Part shown: one piece after another, positions 9,976-19,289 of the stretch
Layout: each line of letters starts with the position of its first letter
How positions within the stretch are numbered: the first letter of the stretch is position 1
The notes under the pieces: generated by a model
What the model was told of the DNA's origin: nothing
Databases searched by the model: none
What the model saw: the letters and a program-made list of their open reading frames with translations, nothing else
Made by a program: the position numbers and the translations under genes
DNA from: Photobacterium lutimaris
GTDB lineage: Bacteria > Pseudomonadota > Gammaproteobacteria > Enterobacterales > Vibrionaceae
Direction of reading: 5' to 3'
Assembly: GCF_003025555.1 (NCBI RefSeq)
Contig: NZ_PYMH01000006.1
Location: 124,001-188,000 of the forward strand
DNA: 64,000 nucleotides

Positions 9976-10050
9976 TCACACCACCCGCGTTGGGAAGTGC
10001 CACCACCAAGATGAGAAAGCACGGAGCTGATGATGAATTTGCTGTACCAT
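9976..10050 (-). CDS. trpL: trp operon leader peptide, 24 residues
   Basis: An ATG at 10050 preceded by AAAGGA opens a frame of 24 codons ending in TGA, encoding MVQQIHHQLRAFSSWWWHFP followed by TRVV. Three consecutive Trp codons at positions 15-17 make it a tryptophan-sensing leader. Right after them CACTTCCC can pair with GGGTGGTG as the 1:2 hairpin. Ribosome stalling on the Trp codons would free the downstream GCGGGT to form the antiterminator. An in-frame ATG two codons upstream is too close to the ribosome site to be favoured. Confidence 0.92.
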   Translation of the reverse strand: MVQQIHHQLRAFSSWWWHFPTRVV

Positions 10051-10082
10051 GTACATATCCTTTCAGTGTAATACTGGGTAAC

Positions 10083-10104
10083 TGCGTACTAGTAAACTAG
10101 TTCG
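10083..10104 (-). promoter_or_regulatory. TrpR operator overlapping the trp promoter
   Basis: The minus strand carries AACTAGTTTACTAGT within a symmetric site reaching CG on the left and ACGCA on the right. As I recall the E. coli trp operator (AACTAGTTAACTAGT core), this differs at one position. It covers the -10 element, so bound TrpR would block RNA polymerase. Confidence 0.9.
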
Positions 10105-10119
10105 TAAATGTAAAGTCAA
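10091..10119 (-). promoter_or_regulatory. Sigma70 promoter of the trp operon
   Basis: -35 TTGACT (10114-10119) and -10 TTTACT (10091-10096) on the minus strand are separated by 17 bases. The -10 is inside the TrpR operator. Transcription would start near 10084, leaving about 34 bases before trpL. The divergent rnm gene begins only 12 bases from the -35, so its promoter must overlap this region. Confidence 0.85.
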
Positions 10120-10130
10120 GAAGATAATTT

Positions 10131-10997
10131 ATGTTGTTTGATTTACACAGCCATACCACCGCATCAGACGGGCGGCTGTCACCGGAAGAACTTGTTTCGC
10201 GTGCGGTTGAACGCCGCGTCGATGTTTTGGCCATTACCGATCATGATACCGTGGCTGGCCTCGCCGCTGCCGAGCAGGCGATAGAAGCTAAAAATCTGCC
10301 TCTGACTCTCATCAAAGGAATTGAAATATCGACACTTTGGCAGAATTTTGATATTCACATTGTCGGCTTAAATATTGACCCTGAACACCCAGCAATGGTT
10401 CGCTTGATTGAAGAGCAGGCCCAGCGCCGTGCAGAGCGTGCTGCCATGATGGGAGAGCGCTTGGAGAAAAACCGGATGCCGGGGGCACTGGAAGGGGCCA
10501 AGGCGATTGCTAATGGTGCAACCTTAACCCGGTCCCATTTTGCCCAGTGGATTGTCGAGCAGGGTTACGCCAAAACGATGCAGGCTGTTTTCAAAAAGTT
10601 CCTGACCCGCAATAACCCGGGTTATGTGCCGCCGAATTGGTGTTCGATGGCCGAGGCCGTTGAGGCCATTCATCAATCGGGTGGACAGGCGGTGCTGGCC
10701 CATCCCGGCCGTTACAACATGACCGCGAAATGGCAAAAACGCATGCTAACCGCGTTTGTTGAAGCCAAAGGGGATGCCATGGAAGTGTCGCAGCCTCAAC
10801 AGTCACCTCAGGAGCGACGCCTGCTCGGGGATTATTCAATTGATTACAAGCTATTAGCTTCACAAGGCTCTGATTTCCATTATGCCTCGCCATGGACCGA
10901 ACTTGGTCGCAATCTGTGGTTGCCCAAGGGGGTGACTGAAGTCTGGCTGGACTGGAGCGTTGAGAAGAAACGCATAGATGAGGAAGTGCGCGATTAG
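10131..10997 (+). CDS. rnm: PHP-domain phosphoesterase, RNase AM / YciV
   Basis: 288 residues with the PHP metal-binding motifs [11 protein letters not shown] near the N-terminus, [21 protein letters not shown] and GSDFHYA. This family acts on RNA 5' ends and on 3',5'-nucleoside bisphosphates, and in E. coli matures the 5' ends of rRNAs. It is divergent from the trp operon and followed 23 bases later by yciO, the order known in enterics. Its leader is very short, because the ATG lies close to the trp -35 region and the ribosome site (AAGAAGA) is weak. Confidence 0.92.
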   Translation: MLFDLHSHTTASDGRLSPEELVSRAVERRVDVLAITDHDTVAGLAAAEQAIEAKNLPLTLIKGIEISTLWQNFDIHIVGLNIDPEHPAMVRLIEEQAQRRAERAAMMGERLEKNRMPGALEGAKAIANGATLTRSHFAQWIVEQGYAKTMQAVFKKFLTRNNPGYVPPNWCSMAEAVEAIHQSGGQAVLAHPGRYNMTAKWQKRMLTAFVEAKGDAMEVSQPQQSPQERRLLGDYSIDYKLLASQGSDFHYASPWTELGRNLWLPKGVTEVWLDWSVEKKRIDEEVRD

Positions 10998-11020
10998 GCT
11001 GCATTTCCTATGGAGGAAGA

Positions 11021-11641
11021 ATGAGTCAGTTTTTTTATGTTCACCCTGAAACGCCACAAGTACGTCTGATCAACCAGGCCGTGGCGATCATCCGCAATGG
11101 TGGGGTGATCGTTTATCCTACCGATTCTGGCTATGCCCTTGGTTGTCAGCTGGAAAATAAATCAGCATTGGAGCGGATCTGCCAGATCCGCCGTTTGAAC
11201 GACAAGCATAATTTTACCCTGCTATGCCGTGATCTTTCCGAGTTGTCCCTGTATGCCCGCGTTGATAATGCTGCATTCCGCTTGCTGCGTAACAATACAC
11301 CGGGTGCCTACACCTTTATCTTTAAGGGAACCAAGGAAGTACCGCGCCGTTTGATGAATCCGAAGCGAAAAACCATCGGTATCCGTGTGCCCGATAACGC
11401 GATTGCATTGGCCTTGCTTGATGCGCTGGGTGAACCGATGATGTCGACATCATTGATTTTGCCGGGTAACGAAACCACCGAAGCGGATCCTGAAGATATC
11501 CGCGACAAGCTAGAGCACGCGGTGGATTTAATCATCAATGGTGGGTATCTCGGTGAGCAACCGACCACGGTGATTGATTTCAGCAATGATGGTATGGAAG
11601 TGGCTCGGGTTGGCGCCGGTGACCCAACTCCATTTGAGTAA
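11021..11641 (+). CDS. yciO: YciO, Sua5/YrdC-YciO family protein
   Basis: 206 residues. The YrdC-fold motifs KHNFTLLCRDLSELSLYARV and MSTSLI, plus the nucleotide/RNA-binding patch VPRRLMNPKRKTIGIRVPDN, are seen. Family members related to TsaC make threonylcarbamoyl-adenylate for tRNA t6A, but the YciO branch has a different and less certain role. It probably shares a transcript with rnm. A GGAGGA ribosome site lies ahead of the ATG. Confidence 0.9.
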   Translation: MSQFFYVHPETPQVRLINQAVAIIRNGGVIVYPTDSGYALGCQLENKSALERICQIRRLNDKHNFTLLCRDLSELSLYARVDNAAFRLLRNNTPGAYTFIFKGTKEVPRRLMNPKRKTIGIRVPDNAIALALLDALGEPMMSTSLILPGNETTEADPEDIRDKLEHAVDLIINGGYLGEQPTTVIDFSNDGMEVARVGAGDPTPFE

Positions 11642-11828
11642 GCATCTCGGTTTACCTATTGCTATGCATCTAATTGTGCAGTGGGTGAGATATGACAGGA
11701 AATACCGCATGTTTACGGTGTTTTCTGTGGTATCTCAGCTAAGCTTTTGGCATAATCCGCCATCGCTTTAAGATGGCTTAAAGCATGATGATATTTCGAC
11801 GCCTGTGAAGGCGACAAAGGTTTGTCTA

Positions 11829-12956
11829 ATGAGTGAAAAATTACAGAAGGTACTGGCGCGTTCTGGCCAGGGTTCTCGCCGAGAAATCGAATTAATGATC
11901 CAGAACGGTCGAGTAAGTATCGACGGTAAGGTAGCCAAACTCGGCGACCGACTGGATGATCTGTCAGTCAGTGTTCGCATTGATGGCCATAACATCCAAT
12001 TGGTGTCTTCTTCAGAAGAAGTGTGCCGTGTGATGGCTTACAACAAGCCGGAAGGTGAGTTGTGTACTCGTCATGACCCAGAAGGTCGCCGTACAGTATT
12101 TGATCGTCTGCCGCGTCTTAACGGTGGCCGCTGGGTATCAGTAGGTCGTCTTGATGCCAATACGGCAGGTCTGTTGCTGTTCACGACTGATGGTGAATTG
12201 GCTAACCGCCTGATGCACCCAAGCCGCAGTGTTGAGCGTGAATACATGGTGCGTGTATTTGGCGAAGTAACAGAAGATATGGTTCGCAACCTGGTTAAGG
12301 GTGTGAAACTTGAAGATGGTATGGCACGTTTTGAAGACGTGGTTTACGCTGGCGGTGAAGGTATGAATCATACTTTCTACGTAGTGATCACCGAAGGTCG
12401 TAACCGTGAGGTTCGTCGTTTGTGGGATTCACAAGGCGTGACAGTAAGCCGTTTGAAGCGTGTTCGCTACGGTGATATCTTCCTGACTAAAGATCTGCCG
12501 CGTGGTGGTTGGATGGAGCTTGAGCTCAAAGATGTCAACTACCTGCGTGAGAAAGTCGAGCTACCACCTGAAACGGAAACTATGCTGACGGTTGAAGGTC
12601 AGAAGCGCAAGCGTGGCGTTCGCCAGATCCGTCGTGCAGTACGCCGTCATGAAGAACGTTTGAACGATGATAGCGGCCGCGGTCGCCGTGGTGGGCGTCA
12701 AGACCAGCGTCGATCGACAAACCGTAACCAAGGTGAAGAGAGCAGCAACGAGTCGCGTCGTAAGCCTTCAGGAAATGTATCTAACCGTCGTGGTGAAGAT
12801 AGCAGTGAGTCACGCCGTAAGCCGTCAGGCAATACAGCGAACCGCCGTAACCAAGGTGAAGAGAACAACGGTTCACGCCGCAAGCCGTCAGGTAATGCAG
12901 CTAACCGTCGTAATCCGCTGAAAAATAAGCCGGCTAAACCGCGTTCACGCAAGTAA
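11829..12956 (+). CDS. rluB: 23S rRNA pseudouridine(2605) synthase
   Basis: 375 residues from the ATG at 11829, chosen over a GTG 24 bases upstream because AAAGG precedes it and [20 protein letters not shown] is the family start. An S4 RNA-binding domain fills about residues 1-65. The RsuA/RluB catalytic domain follows, with the catalytic Asp in [15 protein letters not shown] and the [13 protein letters not shown] motif. From about residue 265 a basic low-complexity tail carries three copies of SRRKPSGN. It isomerises one uridine in the large-subunit rRNA. The btuR gene that follows rluB in E. coli is absent here. Confidence 0.94.
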   Translation: MSEKLQKVLARSGQGSRREIELMIQNGRVSIDGKVAKLGDRLDDLSVSVRIDGHNIQLVSSSEEVCRVMAYNKPEGELCTRHDPEGRRTVFDRLPRLNGGRWVSVGRLDANTAGLLLFTTDGELANRLMHPSRSVEREYMVRVFGEVTEDMVRNLVKGVKLEDGMARFEDVVYAGGEGMNHTFYVVITEGRNREVRRLWDSQGVTVSRLKRVRYGDIFLTKDLPRGGWMELELKDVNYLREKVELPPETETMLTVEGQKRKRGVRQIRRAVRRHEERLNDDSGRGRRGGRQDQRRSTNRNQGEESSNESRRKPSGNVSNRRGEDSSESRRKPSGNTANRRNQGEENNGSRRKPSGNAANRRNPLKNKPAKPRSRK

Positions 12957-12982
12957 GACCAGCGATAACAGCCGATAAATTT

Positions 12983-13010
12983 AAAAAGCAGCCAATGGCT
13001 GCTTTTTTTG
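12983..13010 (+). terminator. Terminator after rluB
   Basis: AAAAAGCAGCC-AAT-GGCTGCTTTTTTT hairpin with a U run. It lies between rluB and the convergent yciK and can serve both. Confidence 0.88.
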
Positions 13011-13051
13011 TTGCCTGTTGTTTTGGAACACATCCGTTTAGGAGCAAGCTA

Positions 13052-13813
13052 TTAACTTGCTGCACCCGGCTTGCGTTTGGGTTGGGCATCAATACACTGT
13101 CCGTTGACGTCCTTGCTTTCAGGGCCCATCAGGTAAAGGTACAGTGGCATGATCTCTTCCGGCGTTTTCAGCAATGACGGGTCTTCTGCCGGGAAAGCCT
13201 TGGCACGCATACCGGTACGGGTACCGCCCGGATTGATGGCATTGACGCGCACAGGGGTATTGGCCATTTCGTCGGCCAAAATTTGCATCATTCCCTCGGT
13301 GGCGAACTTGGAGATCGAGTAGGCTCCCCAGAAGGAGCGTCCCTGGTGACCAACGGTGGATGAGGTGAATACAATGCGGCCGTCTTCGGCTTTTTTGACC
13401 AGCGGCATAATGGCCTGGGTCAGCAGGAACTGGGCTTTGACGTTAACCTGCATGACATCATCAAAAGTATCTTCGCCAAGCTGGTCGAATGGGCTGAGCA
13501 CACCCAGCAGGGAGGCATTGTGCAGCACTCCGTCCAAGCGGCCGAACTGGCCCTCGATGGTTTCAACCATATCCAGATAGTTCTGCTTGGTGGCACCCAT
13601 CATATCCATAGGGATAATCGCGGGTTGCGGATAGCCCTGCGATTCGATTTCATCGTAAACGGCTTCTAATTTGGCGACGGTGCGTCCTAGCAAGATAACG
13701 GTCGCCCCATGGGCGGCATAGCTGATGGCAGCCTGGCGGCCAATTCCATCACCCGCTCCGGTTACCAGAATAACTCTATCTTTCAGTGAGTTTTCAGCGA
13801 TTTGATAATCCAC
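13052..13813 (-). CDS. yciK: YciK family short-chain dehydrogenase/reductase
   Basis: 253 residues starting at a GTG at 13813, with AAGGA eight bases ahead. The frame continues 19 codons upstream, but the E. coli homologue starts at the equivalent point. The NAD(P) motif LVTGAGDGIGRQAA, the LHNAS segment, the catalytic Ser (TSSTVGHQG) and the YSISK pair, plus INPGGTRTGMRAKAFPAEDP, mark a classical SDR. It is probably a cytosolic oxidoreductase; the substrate is not known to me. Confidence 0.9.
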   Translation of the reverse strand: MDYQIAENSLKDRVILVTGAGDGIGRQAAISYAAHGATVILLGRTVAKLEAVYDEIESQGYPQPAIIPMDMMGATKQNYLDMVETIEGQFGRLDGVLHNASLLGVLSPFDQLGEDTFDDVMQVNVKAQFLLTQAIMPLVKKAEDGRIVFTSSTVGHQGRSFWGAYSISKFATEGMMQILADEMANTPVRVNAINPGGTRTGMRAKAFPAEDPSLLKTPEEIMPLYLYLMGPESKDVNGQCIDAQPKRKPGAAS

Positions 13814-13956
13814 TGTGTACTTCCTTATTGGTTTTTTCGTCAGCTCATTGTATACCCAAACTATTCTCATCTTGAAGTGGTTTGGCTATATTGCGATAGC
13901 GGTATGGGTGACAACTTGGTTACAATGGCTTAATGCCAATAAATGAGGACTCGACA

Positions 13957-15018
13957 TTGGATTTTTTGTTTGATTATGGATTGTTTCTAGCCAAGATTGC
14001 CACGGTGGTTGTCGCATTCATCGCGATTCTGGTGGTGGCTAAAAGTGTGAAAGGCCACCATGGTAGCCAGAAAGGTGAGCTAGAGGTCACTGATCTGACC
14101 GAGCAGTACAAGCACACTGTGCATCAACTGGAGTCTCACTTATTTGATAAGCCGTTGCTCAAAGCACGCGACAAGGCTGAAAAGAAAGCGGACAAGGAAA
14201 AGCACAAGGCAAGACAGAATGAAGTGAAGAAAGCGGCCAAAGAAGGCGATTTGTCGCACTCGCGTGAGCCTCGCCTGTTCGTTCTGGATTTCCATGGCAG
14301 CATTGATGCCCGCGAAGTGGCCTCATTGCGTGAAGAGGTGACCGCTATTCTGGCTGTGGCAATGGAAGGCGATGAAGTCTTACTTCGCCTAGAGACCGGG
14401 GGCGGTATGGTACATGGTTACGGCCTTGCCTCTTCACAACTTGACCGCCTAAAAGCGGCCGGGATCAAGCTGACGATCTCGGTCGATAAAGTCGCTGCCA
14501 GCGGTGGCTATATGATGGCGTGTATTGCCGATAAAATTATTTCGGCACCGTTTGCGGTTGTTGGCTCTATCGGGGTGATTGCCCAGTTGCCAAACTTCAA
14601 CAAAGTCTTGAAGAAACACGATATTGAATTCGAGCAGATCACCGCCGGCGAGTTCAAGCGTACCCTGACGATGTTTGGAGAAAACACCGACAAGGCGCGT
14701 GAAAAGTTCCAGAGCGAGATCGAAGAGACCCATGGTCTGTTTAAAGAGTTTGTGTCTGCGCATCGCCCTGAGTTAGATTTGGCCAAAGTGGCTACCGGTG
14801 AGCACTGGTTCGGCAAGCAGGCACTTGAGCTGGGCTTGGTGGATGAGATTGGTACCAGTGATGATTACATCAGCCTATCGTGTAAAGATCGCGAAGTGCT
14901 GCAGGTACGTTATGTCCAGCGCAAGAAGCTGGCGGAAAAGTTGGCCGGTGTAACAGGCGACGCCGCTGATAATGTATTGCTGAAATGGATCAGTCGCGGT
15001 CAGCGTCCAATTGTTTAA
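13957..15018 (+). CDS. sohB: SohB, membrane-anchored S49 family peptidase
   Basis: About 353 residues. I place the start at the TTG at 13957 because GAGGA sits eight bases ahead and DFLFDYGLFLAKI then aligns with the E. coli start. An ATG 24 bases further upstream has no ribosome site. One N-terminal transmembrane helix is followed by a lysine/alanine-rich coiled segment (about 65-105) and the S49 protease domain, with the catalytic Ser in AASGGYMMACIADKI and the Lys further on. It is a periplasmic-facing protease related to SppA. A 16-bp tandem duplication covers the stop codon. Confidence 0.88.
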   Translation: MDFLFDYGLFLAKIATVVVAFIAILVVAKSVKGHHGSQKGELEVTDLTEQYKHTVHQLESHLFDKPLLKARDKAEKKADKEKHKARQNEVKKAAKEGDLSHSREPRLFVLDFHGSIDAREVASLREEVTAILAVAMEGDEVLLRLETGGGMVHGYGLASSQLDRLKAAGIKLTISVDKVAASGGYMMACIADKIISAPFAVVGSIGVIAQLPNFNKVLKKHDIEFEQITAGEFKRTLTMFGENTDKAREKFQSEIEETHGLFKEFVSAHRPELDLAKVATGEHWFGKQALELGLVDEIGTSDDYISLSCKDREVLQVRYVQRKKLAEKLAGVTGDAADNVLLKWISRGQRPIV

Positions 15019-15044
15019 ACGTCCAATTGTATAAAGAGGTTACG

Positions 15045-15467
15045 ATGGATCAAAAGTGGGCCTTGTTTTCATTTCGGGGACGGATGCGTCGCCGGGATTA
15101 CTGGTTGTATAGCATACCCGTGCTGCTGGTATCGTTGCCGGTGTTTCTCTATACCACGCCGGAAAACGCGGGGAATCCGCTGCTTAATATTCTATCGATC
15201 ATGGTGTTGATTTTTGTGTTTTGGGCGTCAGTGGCGCTGAATATAAAACGGCTGCATGATCGTAATAAAAGTGCTTGGTGGATAATACTGACCTTCTTGC
15301 CGTTGATCGGGCCGATCTTTGTGATTGTTGAACTGGGTATCTTAGATGGCACAGTAGGTGATAATCAGTTTGGTGCCGATCCAAAGGGGCGCGGTGCACC
15401 GCCGTCGGGGCCGAGTGCGGACAACGAATCTAAGGATGACAAAGATACGATGACCATTGATATGTAA
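15045..15467 (+). CDS. DUF805 inner-membrane protein
   Basis: 140 residues from the ATG at 15045 (ribosome site AAAGAGGT). It begins MDQKWALFSFRGRMRRRDYW, the DUF805 signature FxGRxxRxxYW, and has three hydrophobic segments with the conserved KRLHDRNKSAWWI loop. A hydrophilic acidic C-terminal tail follows. The function is unknown; the family is found as small inner-membrane proteins. It follows sohB after 26 bases and ends at a strong terminator. Confidence 0.88.
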   Translation: MDQKWALFSFRGRMRRRDYWLYSIPVLLVSLPVFLYTTPENAGNPLLNILSIMVLIFVFWASVALNIKRLHDRNKSAWWIILTFLPLIGPIFVIVELGILDGTVGDNQFGADPKGRGAPPSGPSADNESKDDKDTMTIDM

Positions 15468-15508
15468 TCGTTTTACATCACTAGAAACGTTGTATTGCTA
15501 GAAGTAAT

Positions 15509-15538
15509 CAGCCCCGTTTGACGGGGCTGTTTTTTTTG
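15509..15538 (+). terminator. Terminator after the DUF805 gene
   Basis: CAGCCCCGT-TTG-ACGGGGCTG stem followed by eight T. Confidence 0.92.
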
Positions 15539-15557
15539 CCTTAGACCAGAATAAAAA

Positions 15558-15806
15558 TCACTTGCCGAGGGTGAATTTCGGCGAGAGCTGATGGGCAAGG
15601 TATTTGAACATGTTGAACACTGCCGTGGTCTTTTCCGTCGGCAGACCGTTGTCATCGAGGAAATACTCGCCTTTGAAAATCAATACCCCGCCACGTTCTT
15701 CAACGGAGTTGGCCCGCATACCGTCGATGTAGGCTTCATGATCTTGGATTAGCTGGTTGGCAATCATCAGCAGCTCATCATTTGCAATGGATTCTTTGGT
15801 GTTCAT
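15558..15806 (-). CDS. yciN: YciN (DUF2498) small protein
   Basis: 82 residues. ERGGVLIFKGEYFLDDNGLP and KTTAVFNMFKYLAHQLS closely follow the E. coli YciN pattern, and the gene has the same position next to topA. It is a soluble small protein of unknown function. A GAGAGA ribosome site precedes the ATG. Confidence 0.88.
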   Translation of the reverse strand: MNTKESIANDELLMIANQLIQDHEAYIDGMRANSVEERGGVLIFKGEYFLDDNGLPTEKTTAVFNMFKYLAHQLSPKFTLGK

Positions 15807-16494
15807 TGTGTCTCTCTCATCTCACAGCAGTTCGCCGGTTGGGTCTCCGGCCAAGGTGGCTAAGTGTATTTGAGTTGATTCGGGATGACAAATTATGAAG
15901 ACTATATCGGATGCCATTTTCGTGGCGTTGTTGATTTTTCGCGATGACTGGCTATATGTTGAAATAAAGGCCGTGATGGTTTGTGTGTGGTCAAAGGGTA
16001 AATCTGGAGGGTATAAAGATTAGGCATTAACCTCATGAATTGCCGAAAAATTGTGAGCGATGGCAAAAAATAGTGGTTTTTTATAGTCAAACCGGTGCTG
16101 AGGTGGTAATGATTAGCGCCCATTGGGGGAGATGTTTTCCTGTGTAGCGGCATAAATGAGAGGAATATCGCGTGGCAACCTAGCTTGTCGGCACGTTTTT
16201 TTCCTGTTCATCGAATGACGTAACTAGCTGTTAACAAGTGGGGAAGGGACAACCAAACGGTCTTGATTTGTCAAAAAGCAGTTGACCTTCTCCGATTGTA
16301 GCCCAATATGTAAATACCAATCACATTACGTAACTAGTTATCCGGAGCTGTCCTCAACCGGTTGGATTTCGCGATTTAAATAGTTACTTAATCAGTTTGG
16401 CGTACCAGCGTTGCCGTGCTAGTTCTAGTTTTTAGCGTGCAACTAGTTGTTTTAATTTTAAGTTTTGTAAGCACGAGGACGTAATAGAATTATT
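15807..16494. other. Long non-coding region upstream of topA
   Basis: 688 bases without a convincing gene. It must contain the yciN promoter on minus and the topA promoters on plus. A T8 tract at 16196-16203 follows a weak stem. The 10-mer ACGTAACTAG occurs twice, exactly 110 bases apart (16218 and 16328). No RNA gene can be named. Confidence 0.5.
16282..16310 (+). promoter_or_regulatory. Possible topA promoter
   Basis: TTGACC (16282-16287), a 17-base spacer and AATATG (16305-16310). The -35 is good and the -10 is mediocre. topA genes usually have several supercoiling- and stress-responsive promoters, so this may be one of several. Confidence 0.35.
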
Positions 16495-19137
16495 ATGGGT
16501 AAATCACTCGTTATTGTGGAGTCCCCAGCCAAGGCGAAGACGATCAATAAGTACTTGGGCAAGGACTTTGTTGTTAAGTCAAGCGTCGGTCACGTTCGTG
16601 ACTTGCCAACTGGTGCACGTAGCACTGGTAAGAAAGCTGCGGCTACTTCAACTAAGGGCTTGAGCGCCGAAGAAAAAGCGCGCATCAAAAAAGATAAAGA
16701 TCGCAAATCGTTGATCAATAAGATGGGCGTGGACCCATATAATGACTGGGCTGCCCAATATGAAGTGCTTCCTGGCAAGGAAAAAGTGGTCAACGAACTG
16801 CAGAAGCTAGCCGAAGATGCTGACTTTGTTTATCTCGCAACCGATTTGGACCGCGAAGGGGAAGCTATTGCGTGGCACCTTCGTGAGATCATCGGCGGCG
16901 ATGATGCACGTTACAAGCGAGTGGTTTTCAACGAAATCACCAAAAACGCTATCCAGCAGGCTTTTGAGCAGCCGGGTGAGCTGAACATGGATGGCGTTAA
17001 TGCCCAGCAGGCACGCCGATTCCTCGACCGTGTGGTCGGATTTATGGTCTCCCCTCTGTTGTGGAAGAAAGTCGCACGTGGCCTTTCTGCGGGCCGTGTA
17101 CAATCGGTAGCGGTTAAGCTGATTGTTGAGCGTGAGCGCGAAATCAAGGCGTTTGACCCAGAAGAATATTGGGATATGCATGCCAATACCCAAACTGCGG
17201 GCAACGATGCACTGCGTTTGATGGTGGCACAGCAGGCCGGCAAGGCGTTCCGCCCAGAAAATGAAGCCGATACCATGGCGGCAAAATCTTTGCTGGAGAA
17301 GGCTGCCTTCACGGTTAAAGACCGCGAAGACCGACCAACCAGCAGCAAGCCGTCAGCGCCGTACATCACCTCAACGCTGCAGCAGGCGGCCAGTACCCGT
17401 CTAGGCTACGGTGTTAAGCGCACCATGGGCTTGGCTCAGCGCTTATATGAGGCTGGTTACATTACCTATATGCGTACCGACTCGACCAACCTGTCTAAGG
17501 AAGCGGTTGAAGCGGCACGTGAGTTTATTGCTGGCGAGTACGGCGATAACTACCTACCGTCATCACCGAATGTGTACGGTAGCAAGGGCAATGCTCAGGA
17601 AGCGCACGAAGCGATCCGCCCTTCGAGTGTTGACGTGAAAGCGGAAAACCTTGAAGGCATGGAGCAAGATGCCATCAAGCTATACGATTTGATCTGGCGC
17701 CAGTTTGTGTCCTGTCAGATGGTTCCGGCGAAATACGACTCCACCACGATTACCGTGGAAGCGGGTGACTTTACCCTGAAAGCCAAGGGCCGTACCCTAC
17801 GCTTTGCGGGTTGGACACAAGTTCAGCGCCCGTCTGGTAAAAATGAAGATACTACGCTGCCAATGGTTCATGTGGGCGATACGCTCAAGGTTGAATCGTT
17901 GGAGCCGAAACAGCACTTTACCAAGCCACCTGCACGCTTTACTGAAGCTGCGTTGGTCAAAGAGCTGGAAAAGCGAGGCATTGGTCGTCCTTCAACTTAC
18001 GCATCGATCATCTCGACGATTCAAGACCGCGGTTATGTGCGTGTTGATCAGCGCCGCTTCTATGCCGAGAAGATGGGTGAAATTGTCTCGGATCGTCTTG
18101 ATGAGAGTTTTGCCGATCTGATGGACTACGATTTTACTGCCCGTATGGAAGGTAATCTCGACAAAATCGCCGATGGTGATGCGGGCTGGAAATCAGTGCT
18201 CGATAAATTCTTCAGTGACTTCACTGGTGAGCTTGAGAAAGCGGAGCTGGATGAAGCGGAAGGCGGCATGAAGCCGAATAATATCGTATTGACTGATATC
18301 AAGTGTCCGACCTGTGAACGCCCGATGGGGATCCGTACTGCGTCGACAGGTGTATTCCTCGGTTGTTCAGGTTATGCACTACCGCCTAAGGAACGTTGCA
18401 AGACAACGATCAATCTGGGTGATGAGGACGGTATCATCAACGTGCTGGAAGAGGACGTTGAAACGGCTGCCCTGCGTGCCAAGAAGCGTTGTCCGAAATG
18501 TAGCACGGCGATGGATGCGTACCTGATTGATGCCGAGCGTAAATTGCACGTGTGTGGTAACAACCCAAGCTGTGATGGCTATGTGGTTGAGAAAGGTGAG
18601 TTCCAGCTGAAAGGCTACGACGGTCCGGTTATCGAATGTGACAAGTGTGGTTCTGATATGGAGCTAAAGAACGGTCGCTTTGGTAAGTACATGGGTTGTA
18701 CCAGTGAAACCTGTAAGAATACCCGCAAGATCTTGAAGAACGGTGAGATTGCACCACCGAAGGAAGATCCGGTGCATCTACCTGAGTTGCCTTGCTCTCA
18801 GGATCCAGATGCTTACTTCGTATTGCGAGATGGTGCTTCTGGCCTGTTTATGGCGGCAAGTACTTTCCCTAAATCGCGTGAAACCCGTGCGCCACTGGTC
18901 GAAGAGCTGGTTCGCTTCAAAGATCGCCTGTCGCCGAAGTTCACGTATTTGGCTGATGCACCGACAGAAGATCCGGATGGCCGTCCGACAGTGGTTCGCT
19001 TTAGCCGTAAGACGAAAGAAAACTACATCCGCTCGGAAATTGATGGTAAACCATCAGGCTGGACGGGGCTGTTCATTGACGGTAAGTGGGAAATTACCGA
19101 CAAGCGCAAGAAGCCGAAGAAAGAAAAGGCTGAATAG
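16495..19137 (+). CDS. topA: DNA topoisomerase I
   Basis: 880 residues, close to E. coli TopA. The Toprim domain starts with [20 protein letters not shown] and contains the acidic triad in [16 protein letters not shown]. The active-site tyrosine is in [14 protein letters not shown] (about residue 322). The C-terminal third has three tetracysteine zinc ribbons ([18 protein letters not shown] and [20 protein letters not shown]) plus further ribbon-like domains. It relaxes negative supercoils and balances gyrase; gyrA is also in this window. The GACG(T)AATAG stretch before the ATG has a GAGGA ribosome site. Confidence 0.97.
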   Translation: MGKSLVIVESPAKAKTINKYLGKDFVVKSSVGHVRDLPTGARSTGKKAAATSTKGLSAEEKARIKKDKDRKSLINKMGVDPYNDWAAQYEVLPGKEKVVNELQKLAEDADFVYLATDLDREGEAIAWHLREIIGGDDARYKRVVFNEITKNAIQQAFEQPGELNMDGVNAQQARRFLDRVVGFMVSPLLWKKVARGLSAGRVQSVAVKLIVEREREIKAFDPEEYWDMHANTQTAGNDALRLMVAQQAGKAFRPENEADTMAAKSLLEKAAFTVKDREDRPTSSKPSAPYITSTLQQAASTRLGYGVKRTMGLAQRLYEAGYITYMRTDSTNLSKEAVEAAREFIAGEYGDNYLPSSPNVYGSKGNAQEAHEAIRPSSVDVKAENLEGMEQDAIKLYDLIWRQFVSCQMVPAKYDSTTITVEAGDFTLKAKGRTLRFAGWTQVQRPSGKNEDTTLPMVHVGDTLKVESLEPKQHFTKPPARFTEAALVKELEKRGIGRPSTYASIISTIQDRGYVRVDQRRFYAEKMGEIVSDRLDESFADLMDYDFTARMEGNLDKIADGDAGWKSVLDKFFSDFTGELEKAELDEAEGGMKPNNIVLTDIKCPTCERPMGIRTASTGVFLGCSGYALPPKERCKTTINLGDEDGIINVLEEDVETAALRAKKRCPKCSTAMDAYLIDAERKLHVCGNNPSCDGYVVEKGEFQLKGYDGPVIECDKCGSDMELKNGRFGKYMGCTSETCKNTRKILKNGEIAPPKEDPVHLPELPCSQDPDAYFVLRDGASGLFMAASTFPKSRETRAPLVEELVRFKDRLSPKFTYLADAPTEDPDGRPTVVRFSRKTKENYIRSEIDGKPSGWTGLFIDGKWEITDKRKKPKKEKAE

Positions 19138-19144
19138 CTGAGAT

Positions 19145-19174
19145 AAAAAAAACCGCCGAAAGGCGGTTTTTTGT
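19145..19174 (+). terminator. topA terminator
   Basis: AAAAAAAACCGCC-GAAA-GGCGGTTTTTTG: a 13-bp A/T-flanked stem with a GNRA-type tetraloop and a T run. Confidence 0.92.
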
Positions 19175-19254
19175 TTTCTGGCTAGAGGCTAGTGGAAAAG
19201 CCAAGAGCTAAAGAAGCAAGAGTTTGGTATGGCTAAGCCTGTACACAATTCTGG

Positions 19255-19289
19255 ATCGCCTATCGCCTATCGCCTATCGCCTATCGCCT
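19255..19289. repeat. 7-bp tandem repeat, five copies of ATCGCCT
   Basis: Five perfect head-to-tail copies of ATCGCCT. The last base is shared with the stop codon of miaE (minus strand), so the repeat lies in the miaE 3' untranslated region. Copy-number change would not alter the protein. Confidence 0.95.

Noticed and set aside
15902..16153. 83-codon minus-strand frame in the topA leader
   Set aside because: No ribosome site, odd composition (His/Pro/Thr-rich), no promoter; most likely chance.
19255..19289. Short repeats as a CRISPR-like array
   Set aside because: Units are 7 bp with no spacers; it is a simple tandem repeat. The same holds for 59760-59798.
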